This document shows positions 8,303-15,305 of a DNA stretch of 64,000 bases, one piece after another. The position numbers and the translations under genes are program-made. A model generated the notes under the pieces. The model saw only the letters and a program-made list of their open reading frames with translations, had not been told where the DNA came from and did no database searches. Positions within the stretch are counted from its first letter, which is position 1. Each line of letters opens with the position of its first letter. This DNA is from JAGLCW01 sp964427915 (lineage in GTDB: Bacteria > Caldisericota > Caldisericia > UBA6126), in the NCBI GenBank assembly GCA_964427915.1, contig CAYRWA010000001.1:66834-130833 (forward strand), written 5' to 3'.

Positions 8303-8331
8303 TTGACAAAAAGGCATGATTTCATTTTAAT
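8303..8331 (+). promoter_or_regulatory. Promoter for the SLC13 transporter
   Basis: A consensus -35 TTGACA (8303-8308), a 17-nt spacer and -10 TTTAAT (8326-8331). The start would lie near 8338, about 30 nt before the ATG, with AGAGG as ribosome binding site. It stands back-to-back with the tRNA promoter; the two TTGACA boxes form a 9-bp inverted repeat. Confidence 0.75.
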
Positions 8332-8367
8332 AAGTTTTATTCTAAGCAAAAGAGGTAGTGTAAGAAT

Positions 8368-9801
8368 ATGAAAAAGTTACGTTTGTTTCGACTCATGCTG
8401 AGTTCACTGTTTTTAGTTTTGATTCCTTCTATTGCTCTCGCTGCAGAATCAACCAGCTCTTCGACAAATACTACTCAAATTTGGATTGCAATTGGGATAC
8501 TAGTTGTTGCTGCCATCCTCTTCTTAACGGAAGCTATTCCGCTAGTTGCTACAGCCATGCTCGTTCCTTTTTTGCTCGTGATTTTCCAAATCGCTACATT
8601 TGGAGAAGCTTTCTCGGGTTTTTCAGATCAATGGGTTCTCCTCTTTCTATTCATGTTCATCATTGGAGATTCTTTATTTCAAGTGGGTGTTGCTGACAAA
8701 ATTGGTCATTCCATCATTCGTGTAGCAAAAAACAATGAGACACGCTTAATCATCTATGTCATGCTTGTCAGTGGAATCATGTCTGCCTTTTTAAGCAACA
8801 CGGGTACGGCAGCATGTCTTCTTCCTATCATGATAGCAATATCCAAAAGCAGTGGAATTTCTATCAAAAAGCTCTTAATCCCTATGGCTTTTGCAACTTC
8901 TCTTGGAGGAGCCATGACCTTGATTGGTACGCCTCCTAATGGCATTGTTCAATCGGCCTATAGTGGTGCTGGAGGTGTTTTTACCTTCTTTGATTTTGGC
9001 AAGGTTTCTATTTTCATCTTCATCATTGGGATCATTTTCATGGTGACCATTGGTAGAAAGATTCTAGCGAAAATTGATCAACAATCTTCAGCAAAAGAAA
9101 AAAAGGAGCTGGCTGATAGCAATCAGGTTACACCGGAAATTACCTACGACCGCAAAAAAGCTCCTATTGCGATTGCAACATTTGTTCTTGTTATCCTGTT
9201 CATGGTCATGTCGCCATTATGGAAAAATTTTGCACCGTCTTTGGCTCCTTTTTTCAAAAGTATCCCCTTGGTTTCCTATGCTGTTTTAGGAGCTGTTGTT
9301 ATTTTAGCCACCAAAGTAGTTACTGTTAAACAAGCATTTAAAGCTGTAGACTGGACCACTATTTTCTTGTTTGCCGGTATGCTTTCTATGAAACCTGCTT
9401 TAATCAATTCAGGGGCAGCTGAATTTATTGGGAAAGGAATCATCCAGGGTACTGGAGGCATTGGGATCAATCCTAATTATGCCGTCCTGATCGCTCTTAT
9501 TATTGTCAGCGTAATAGTGACTAATTTTATGTCCAACACAGCTACGGCAGCCCTTTTTGCTCCCATTGCTTTAGAGGTAGGAGTTTTACTTGGATGCAGT
9601 CCAGCACCTTTGTTAATGGGTGTAGGGCTTGCTACTTCTGCCTGCTTCTTAACTCCCGTTGCAACTCCTCCCAATACACTTGTATTAGGACCTGGACGAT
9701 ATACATTTATGGATTATGTAAAATCTGGATGGGCACTACAGCTTCTTGTTGTCATACTGCTTGTGGTTCTCATTCCCTTCTTTTTCCCGTTTATGCCATA
9801 A
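8368..9801 (+). CDS. SLC13/DASS-family anion (dicarboxylate) transporter
   Basis: 477 aa with about 11-12 membrane segments. Both family SNT motifs are present, SNTGTAA and SNTATAA, each followed by a re-entrant proline motif (TLIGTPPN and VATPPNTLV). These form the sodium and carboxylate sites of DASS carriers, which import C4-dicarboxylates, citrate or sulfate. The substrate cannot be decided from sequence. The N-terminus looks like a signal peptide (charged start, hydrophobic core, then IALAAES) ahead of the first transporter helix, which is unusual. It stands alone between its own promoter and a strong terminator. Confidence 0.9.
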   Translation: MKKLRLFRLMLSSLFLVLIPSIALAAESTSSSTNTTQIWIAIGILVVAAILFLTEAIPLVATAMLVPFLLVIFQIATFGEAFSGFSDQWVLLFLFMFIIGDSLFQVGVADKIGHSIIRVAKNNETRLIIYVMLVSGIMSAFLSNTGTAACLLPIMIAISKSSGISIKKLLIPMAFATSLGGAMTLIGTPPNGIVQSAYSGAGGVFTFFDFGKVSIFIFIIGIIFMVTIGRKILAKIDQQSSAKEKKELADSNQVTPEITYDRKKAPIAIATFVLVILFMVMSPLWKNFAPSLAPFFKSIPLVSYAVLGAVVILATKVVTVKQAFKAVDWTTIFLFAGMLSMKPALINSGAAEFIGKGIIQGTGGIGINPNYAVLIALIIVSVIVTNFMSNTATAALFAPIALEVGVLLGCSPAPLLMGVGLATSACFLTPVATPPNTLVLGPGRYTFMDYVKSGWALQLLVVILLVVLIPFFFPFMP

Positions 9802-9820
9802 ACCTTTTTGTAACAATAAA

Positions 9821-9857
9821 AAAAACCCATTGGAAAAACTTCCAATGGGTTTTTTTT
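9821..9857 (+). terminator. Rho-independent terminator after the SLC13 gene
   Basis: A perfect 15-bp stem (9821-9835 with 9840-9854, core ACCCATTGGAA) with a 4-nt loop AAAC, ending in an eight-T run. The A-tract before the stem can extend pairing further. It isolates the transporter from pepF. Confidence 0.92.
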
Positions 9858-9884
9858 CGCACTCTCCTCCAATCTTTGTATAAT
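9856..9884 (+). promoter_or_regulatory. Probable promoter for pepF-tgt-HD-fabD
   Basis: A perfect -10 TATAAT (9879-9884) with a poor -35 TTCGCA at 17 nt spacing (9856-9861). It lies right after the terminator and about 27 nt before the pepF ATG at 9918. Confidence 0.55.
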
Positions 9885-9917
9885 GTTGACAAATCCAATG
9901 AATAGGAAGTGCTATCT

Positions 9918-11672
9918 ATGCCACAGTGGAATTTAAACACTCGCTACGCATCAACAGAAGATCTAGCGATATATAAGGATTTTCAAGAATCAATACAAAA
10001 GGCAAAAGAACTCCATGAAAGATATCGACCTCTTCTGAGCAACACAAATCTTCAAGCATCAACACTACAAGAATTTTTTAAAGAAACTGAGGCAACCTTA
10101 AGCCAAGCGTACCTAGCATTTCAATTTGCCAATCTATCATATGCTTCATGCACGGCAGATCAAAAAGCTCAAAAGCTTTTCTCCAAAGCCATGGATGCAA
10201 TGACTGAAATTGAGTCAAGCTTGTCTTTTTGGAAACCCCTTTTATCGAAGCTCCCTATCGATCGTTTAAAAACACTTTTAAAGAGTGAATTGCTCCATGA
10301 TTACGAGCATATTCTTTCCCTTCTGATCGATTCGAAAGATCATATATTAAGTGAAAGTGAAGAGCGTTTACTGTCCACATTTTCAAATTCTTCTCGCGGT
10401 GCATTCGCAAATTTATACGATGCCGTTACAAATGGGTATGAGTTCCACATATCTATCGACAACAAGCAACAAACTCTTACTGGTTCTCAAGTTCGTTCTC
10501 TAAGGCTCCATCCTGATCCGACCATTCGAGCTACATCTATGGACACTTTTTTTCATCGATATGCACAAGACAAACTCGTTCTTGAAAAATCCTACAATGC
10601 CATTGCAAAACATTACAACACAGAAGCAGCAGTGAGGCATTTTTCAGAACCCATTCATATGAGAAATCATGCCAATGAAGTTGATCATGCGATCGTAGAT
10701 ACTCTTATCGAAACAACATCCCGCCATACAAACGTGGTACAGAAATACTACACCTGGAAGAAAGCACAACTAGGCTTTGACCTAAGTCTAGCAGATCTGT
10801 ATGCCCCTATTGGTCGTGTCAAAAAAACATTTTCCTTTGAAGAAGCCAAGCATATTGTTCTGGATGCCTATATGAAATTTGATCCAGAGATAGGGTCTAT
10901 TGCCAGAACATTTTTTGAAGAAAAACGAATTGATTCTGATATTCGTAAAGGCAAGAGGGGAGGAGCTTTTTGCTCTTATGTCATACCCAATAAAAAACCT
11001 TTTGTTCTTCTGAACTATACAGGTACAATGCGAGATGTCATGACCCTTGCTCACGAACTAGGACATGGAATACACGGGACGTTATCTTCCGAGCAGAACT
11101 TCTGGAATTATCATACCCCCCTTACCATGGCTGAAATAGCGTCCGTATTTGGTGAAATGATTGTGATGGACTCCATTCTACCAAGTCTTGACCAGGAAGA
11201 AAAAAACGCATTTATCGCTTCCAAAATGGAAGATATGTTTGCAACAATGTTTCGACAAAACATGTTTTGTCGATTTGAGATTGCTTCTCACAAAATGATA
11301 CAAGAAAATGGAAGTGCCAATTGGGATGAACTATCCGAACTCTACCACCAAGAGCTCCTAAAAGTTTTTGGTACCTCTGTCGGCATACCCCAGGAATACC
11401 ACTATGAATGGGCATCAATTCCCCATATCTTCAATGTGCCTTTTTATGTATATGCCTACAATTTTGCCAATCTATTAGTCATTGCTCTTTACCAGAAATA
11501 CAAAGAGGAGGGCTCCGTGTTTATTCCTCTTTACAAAGATCTGCTAAAACATGGGGGCAAACAAGATCCTACGACCCTTCTTGCGCCACTAGGCATTCAG
11601 CTTGATTCAGAATCGTTTTGGGAAAAGGGTTTTGCCTATGTGTCAAACCACCTTCTTCCATCACTTCTTTAG
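9918..11672 (+). CDS. pepF: Oligoendopeptidase F (M3 metallopeptidase)
   Basis: 584 aa, normal for PepF, which cleaves short peptides in the cytoplasm. The zinc motif HELGHG (TLAHELGHGIHG) is in place, with the downstream M3 glutamate region MAEIASVFGE. I took the ATG at 9918 because AGGAAG upstream is spaced from it, whereas a GTG three codons earlier (9909) is only two bases from that sequence. The M-P-Q-W-N-L start fits the family N-terminus. tgt follows after 8 nt. Confidence 0.93.
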   Translation: MPQWNLNTRYASTEDLAIYKDFQESIQKAKELHERYRPLLSNTNLQASTLQEFFKETEATLSQAYLAFQFANLSYASCTADQKAQKLFSKAMDAMTEIESSLSFWKPLLSKLPIDRLKTLLKSELLHDYEHILSLLIDSKDHILSESEERLLSTFSNSSRGAFANLYDAVTNGYEFHISIDNKQQTLTGSQVRSLRLHPDPTIRATSMDTFFHRYAQDKLVLEKSYNAIAKHYNTEAAVRHFSEPIHMRNHANEVDHAIVDTLIETTSRHTNVVQKYYTWKKAQLGFDLSLADLYAPIGRVKKTFSFEEAKHIVLDAYMKFDPEIGSIARTFFEEKRIDSDIRKGKRGGAFCSYVIPNKKPFVLLNYTGTMRDVMTLAHELGHGIHGTLSSEQNFWNYHTPLTMAEIASVFGEMIVMDSILPSLDQEEKNAFIASKMEDMFATMFRQNMFCRFEIASHKMIQENGSANWDELSELYHQELLKVFGTSVGIPQEYHYEWASIPHIFNVPFYVYAYNFANLLVIALYQKYKEEGSVFIPLYKDLLKHGGKQDPTTLLAPLGIQLDSESFWEKGFAYVSNHLLPSLL

Positions 11673-11680
11673 ATTGCGTC

Positions 11681-12826
11681 ATGAAAGATAAGATTCAGTT
11701 CTCCATCCTATCAAATGACTCTTCTTCAAGTGCAAGAATAACGCAGTTTGAAACGCATCACGGCGTTTTAGAAACTCCTGTTTTTATGCCCGTGGGTACC
11801 TGTGCAACTGTTAAGGCTTGTACGGTTGATCAACTACTTGAAATTGATATTCCTATTCTTCTATCCAATACCTATCACTTGTACTTACAACCAGGAGATG
11901 ACATTATCAAGGAGGCAGGAGGTCTTCATTCTTTTATGAATTGGGACCGTATTATTCTTACCGATTCGGGTGGATTTCAAATTTTTTCGCTATCGCACAT
12001 GAGTAAAATTCAATCCAATGGGGTTGAATTCAGATCTTTTAGAGATGGGTCAAAACATTTCTTTACCCCAGAAAAAACGATCTCTATCCAACAAAATCTA
12101 GGCTCTGATATCATTATGCCATTGGACATCTGTACACAATTCGGAACCTCCCAAAAGGAGACTCAAAAATCCACAGAATATACTGTTCGTTGGGCAAAGA
12201 TGGCAAAAAAAGCCACCGAAAACGATAAAAACCAAATTCTTTTTGGAATCGTACAAGGTGGATTTACTACAAAAGGGCGCCAAGAATGTATGGAGCAACT
12301 AAGAGAAATTGGTTTTCCCGGGTATTCAATAGGATCCCTAAGCGTTGGAGAACCCAGAGAAGTATTTGAAGAAATCACGAATCATATTGCTCCTCAATTG
12401 CATGATGGCCCTGTCTATTTAATGGGCGTTGGAGACCCATATCGAATACTAAAAGCCATTGGTATGGGAGTCGATATGTTTGATTGTGTTTTGCCTACGA
12501 GAATTGCTCGAAACCGCACATTGTTTACCCGTAATGGAAGAATTACTTTAACCAACAAACGATTTGAAAGAGACTTTCGTCCCGTAGAAGAAACATGTCA
12601 ATGCTATACATGCAAAAACTACTCCAAAGCCTATTTGCGTCACTTGTATAAAGCCGATGAAATCCTTGCATCCACACTCGGGAGTATTCACAATCTGCAT
12701 TTTTTACATCACTTAATCCAAGAAGCCAAGGAAGCAATTCGAAAGAGCACGTATACCTCTTTCATGAATGCCTTCCTAGCACAATATGAAGAAGGAGAAA
12801 AACTCCGAAAAAGAGAGGACACTTAA
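11681..12826 (+). CDS. tgt: tRNA-guanine(34) transglycosylase
   Basis: 381 aa. Tgt exchanges guanine-34 for preQ1 in tRNAs with GUN anticodons, the committing step of queuosine insertion. It shows the LTDSGGFQIFSLS loop, the nucleophile Asp in DCVLPTRIARN, and the zinc site CQCYTCKNYSKAYLRHL followed by a histidine. The substrate loop reads LDICTQFGTS rather than the commoner FDECPPY, a mild divergence. I start at ATG 11681, 8 nt after the pepF stop; a longer frame would overlap pepF. No good Shine-Dalgarno is seen. It pairs functionally with queH at 58 kb. Confidence 0.94.
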   Translation: MKDKIQFSILSNDSSSSARITQFETHHGVLETPVFMPVGTCATVKACTVDQLLEIDIPILLSNTYHLYLQPGDDIIKEAGGLHSFMNWDRIILTDSGGFQIFSLSHMSKIQSNGVEFRSFRDGSKHFFTPEKTISIQQNLGSDIIMPLDICTQFGTSQKETQKSTEYTVRWAKMAKKATENDKNQILFGIVQGGFTTKGRQECMEQLREIGFPGYSIGSLSVGEPREVFEEITNHIAPQLHDGPVYLMGVGDPYRILKAIGMGVDMFDCVLPTRIARNRTLFTRNGRITLTNKRFERDFRPVEETCQCYTCKNYSKAYLRHLYKADEILASTLGSIHNLHFLHHLIQEAKEAIRKSTYTSFMNAFLAQYEEGEKLRKREDT

Positions 12827-12829
12827 CCC

Positions 12830-13489
12830 ATGATTACATTAAGAGATGTACAGGCAGTAAAAGATATCCAGGAACTGATACAAAAAGCAGATGAATACCT
12901 AGGAGCATTGGGTTTTACAGACCACGGTATCAATCACATTGAAATGGTTACAAGAAGAGCCCTAATGATAGCTGACAAATTGTCTTTTACAGACGATGAA
13001 AAAGAACTAGTTGGCATTTCAGCCTATATGCACGATATCGGGAATGTTACCGGACGACATAATCATTCTATGGCTGGGTCTATCATGGCGTTTCAATTGC
13101 TACGTGAATTAAACATGGACATTACACATATCAGCAAAATAATGACAGCGATAGCGAATCATGACGAAAGCAACAGTGAAATTACTGATAACATTTCTGC
13201 TGTTCTCATTATTGCAGATAAATCGGATGTACGCCAGAGCCGAGTAAGAGAAAAAAATCGAACCAAATTTGATATTCATGACCGGGTAAACTATGCTGTC
13301 CAGAACTCCTCACTCATTGTGATTAATGGGAACAAAGAAATCTGGTTAAATCTTGAAATTGACACTTCTCTTTCTCCAATGATGGACTATTTTGAAATTT
13401 TTCTAAGTCGCATGCTCCTTTCAAAAAGAGCAGCAGCAAAGTTAGGATACAATTTTCACCTGAAAATCAACAGCAGTATTCTTGCATAA
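12830..13489 (+). CDS. HD-domain phosphohydrolase
   Basis: 219 aa. The N-terminal two thirds form an HD domain: NHIEMV, the central HD pair in YMHDIGN, NHDESN and the later Asp in IADKSD provide the metal ligands. It should hydrolyse a phosphoester or nucleotide, but the family is too broad to name the substrate. The last 60 residues (a beta-rich segment ending NFHLKINSS) are not recognised. A GAGAGG site lies upstream; tgt ends 3 nt before and fabD starts 10 nt after. Confidence 0.82.
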   Translation: MITLRDVQAVKDIQELIQKADEYLGALGFTDHGINHIEMVTRRALMIADKLSFTDDEKELVGISAYMHDIGNVTGRHNHSMAGSIMAFQLLRELNMDITHISKIMTAIANHDESNSEITDNISAVLIIADKSDVRQSRVREKNRTKFDIHDRVNYAVQNSSLIVINGNKEIWLNLEIDTSLSPMMDYFEIFLSRMLLSKRAAAKLGYNFHLKINSSILA

Positions 13490-13499
13490 GGAGATTTTT

Positions 13500-14378
13500 A
13501 TGAAACATATCAGCTACTTATTCCCTGGCCAAGGTTCTCAATATATTGGAATGATGGATAAAGTACCCAAATCATCTATTGCACAATCCTATTTGCAAGT
13601 TTTTACCAAAGAATTTGGGAAATCCATTGAATCGTTTACAGAAGAAGAAATCAAACTCACACAATTCACTCAACCAATTCTATATACGATTAGCGCATGC
13701 TATCTTCGCTGGATACAAGAAAGGGAAAATCCACCTTCCTTTTTAGCTGGGCACAGTTTAGGAGAGATCTCTGCGTTGTTTGCTGCAGGTGTACTGTCTT
13801 TTGAAGAAGGACTGGCCCTTACAAAATATCGGGGCAAATTAATGGAAGAAGTCACACAAGATACTCCAGGAGGAATGTGTGCCGTCATAGGATTACCGAT
13901 CCATGAAGTGAAGGCATTGTGTGAGAAACTACAACCTTTAGGTGTAGCAGAAGCTGTGAATATCAATGCAGAAAAACAGATTGTTATTTCTGGCTCAAAG
14001 CTGGCCATGGAAAAAGCTCCTGCACTTGCAAAAGAAATGGGTGCTCGGATGTGTATTCCTTTACAAGTATCAGCGCCTTTTCACTCATCGCTAATGAAAC
14101 CCATTGAGAGAAAATTTTCTGTATTTCTTCAAGACTATTGCTTCAAAGATGCAACAATTCCTATCCTTCAAAATGTCGATGCGCAACCTCATCAATGTGC
14201 AAAAATGCTGAAATACAACCTGATTCAACAATTGTCTCATCCAGTTCTTTGGAAAAATTCTCTAGACGAAATGATAGCAAGAGGGGTCACAGAAGCATTT
14301 GAAATTGGTCCTAAAAATGTTTTATCAGGACTTTGTAGAGGAACTAAAATCAAATGCGTACCCATTGAAACACTTTAG
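13500..14378 (+). CDS. fabD: Malonyl-CoA:ACP transacylase
   Basis: 292 aa. FabD loads malonate from CoA onto acyl carrier protein for fatty-acid elongation. It has the N-terminal PGQGSQ loop, the nucleophile elbow GHSLGE with Ser86, and the SAPFHSSLM histidine loop. I start at ATG 13500, with GGAG 6 nt upstream overlapping the end of the HD gene. No other fab or acpP gene is in the window, so this is a detached fabD. It is the last gene of its operon and converges on the small membrane gene at 14403 without a visible terminator. Confidence 0.93.
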   Translation: MKHISYLFPGQGSQYIGMMDKVPKSSIAQSYLQVFTKEFGKSIESFTEEEIKLTQFTQPILYTISACYLRWIQERENPPSFLAGHSLGEISALFAAGVLSFEEGLALTKYRGKLMEEVTQDTPGGMCAVIGLPIHEVKALCEKLQPLGVAEAVNINAEKQIVISGSKLAMEKAPALAKEMGARMCIPLQVSAPFHSSLMKPIERKFSVFLQDYCFKDATIPILQNVDAQPHQCAKMLKYNLIQQLSHPVLWKNSLDEMIARGVTEAFEIGPKNVLSGLCRGTKIKCVPIETL

Positions 14379-14402
14379 AAAAATGAACAAACCATCTACA
14401 TT

Positions 14403-14744
14403 TTAAGGCACTAAACTATAGACCCAAAAAGCAAAAATACCAATGATTACGATATTCACAATAGCCCCCACACGGCCTTTTAAAAGTGTTCTTACCCCAT
14501 AGAGAATAAGAATGACCGCAATGAAAATGAATATTTTTATTTGTCCTAGAGTATTTCCAACATATAGCTCATAGGGCCATAGATAGTGGATTAAAAGCAT
14601 GACTCCACAAAAGATTAGAAAAACGCCCCAAAAAATACCTTCTGGAAACGTATTGGTAAAAAATCGAATACACTCTGTTATGAAAAAGGTTACAATCCAT
14701 AAAACAAAAATCCATATCCATATTGACACACCTAGTATTGACAT
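14403..14744 (-). CDS. Small multi-pass membrane protein downstream of PspC genes
   Basis: 113 aa, almost entirely hydrophobic, with about four membrane segments (roughly 4-27, 33-54, 66-85 and 90-110). It has no motif I recognise. The ATG at 14744 is preceded by AGGGGG at 5 nt; a GTG two codons earlier is less likely. It is the last gene of the clpB-pspC-pspC unit, 9 nt after the second PspC gene. The layout recalls the LiaI/LiaF-type membrane segments often found with PspC, but that is inference. Confidence 0.7.
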   Translation of the reverse strand: MSILGVSIWIWIFVLWIVTFFITECIRFFTNTFPEGIFWGVFLIFCGVMLLIHYLWPYELYVGNTLGQIKIFIFIAVILILYGVRTLLKGRVGAIVNIVIIGIFAFWVYSLVP

Positions 14745-14753
14745 GTTCACCCC

Positions 14754-15068
14754 CTATGAATGATCTGGTTCTTCTGTAGAAATTTCACGAGCTTTTCCTT
14801 GAATTTCATTTTCTGCATGAGAGGATCCTTTTTGTTTTGTTTGCATTGGTGGATCAATGGTAGTTGATATCGGTATGGAAACAATTCCCATTACATAAAA
14901 AAAGAAAAGGAGAAAGAACCCGGAAAATCGTAAGAAGTATCCTGATGCAATAATGATTAACACAAAAACAAAACGAAGAAGAAAAGACGGGATATGCAAA
15001 TACTCAGCAAACCCACCAATAATCCCTGCGAAAACTCGATCATTTCGAGACCGATACAATGTTTTCAT
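14754..15068 (-). CDS. PspC-domain membrane protein
   Basis: 104 aa. The N-terminus has the PspC signature: LYRSRNDRVFAGIIGGFAEYL, then two hydrophobic segments (about 27-46 and 48-68). A polar tail of about 35 residues follows. PspC proteins are inner-membrane sensors or effectors of envelope stress in the Psp and LiaFSR-type systems. It starts 6 nt after the other PspC gene and lies 9 nt before the small membrane gene. Confidence 0.88.
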   Translation of the reverse strand: MKTLYRSRNDRVFAGIIGGFAEYLHIPSFLLRFVFVLIIIASGYFLRFSGFFLLFFFYVMGIVSIPISTTIDPPMQTKQKGSSHAENEIQGKAREISTEEPDHS

Positions 15069-15074
15069 AAGAGG

Positions 15075-15305
15075 TTATTGAAAGAATGGATCATGGTCAT
15101 CTTCGAAACCAATAGGTTTTTTTGGAATAATAATCCACGCCACAAGGTAGGCAACAATGAGTATCCCATTTGTAAAAAGAGCCAAGATAACCAATAAAAC
15201 ACGCAGCAACGATGTATCTAGGGTCCATTGAAAATACTCAGCAATGCCAGAAACCACCCCGCCAAAAACTGCATTATCTCTACATCGATATAGTTTGTTT
15301 TTCAT
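15075..15305 (-). CDS. Short PspC-domain membrane protein, overlapping clpB
   Basis: 76 aa. It has the PspC core LYRCRDNAVFGGVVSGIAEYF plus a membrane hairpin ending in a typical WIIIPKK stop-transfer. I place the start at the second ATG of an ATG-ATG pair (15305), 7 nt after an AGGAG that lies inside the last codons of clpB. The genes therefore overlap by 26 nt and the PspC ribosome binding site is within clpB, which suggests translational coupling. This is the minimal PspC form; its paralogue follows immediately. Confidence 0.87.
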   Translation of the reverse strand: MKNKLYRCRDNAVFGGVVSGIAEYFQWTLDTSLLRVLLVILALFTNGILIVAYLVAWIIIPKKPIGFEDDHDPFFQ

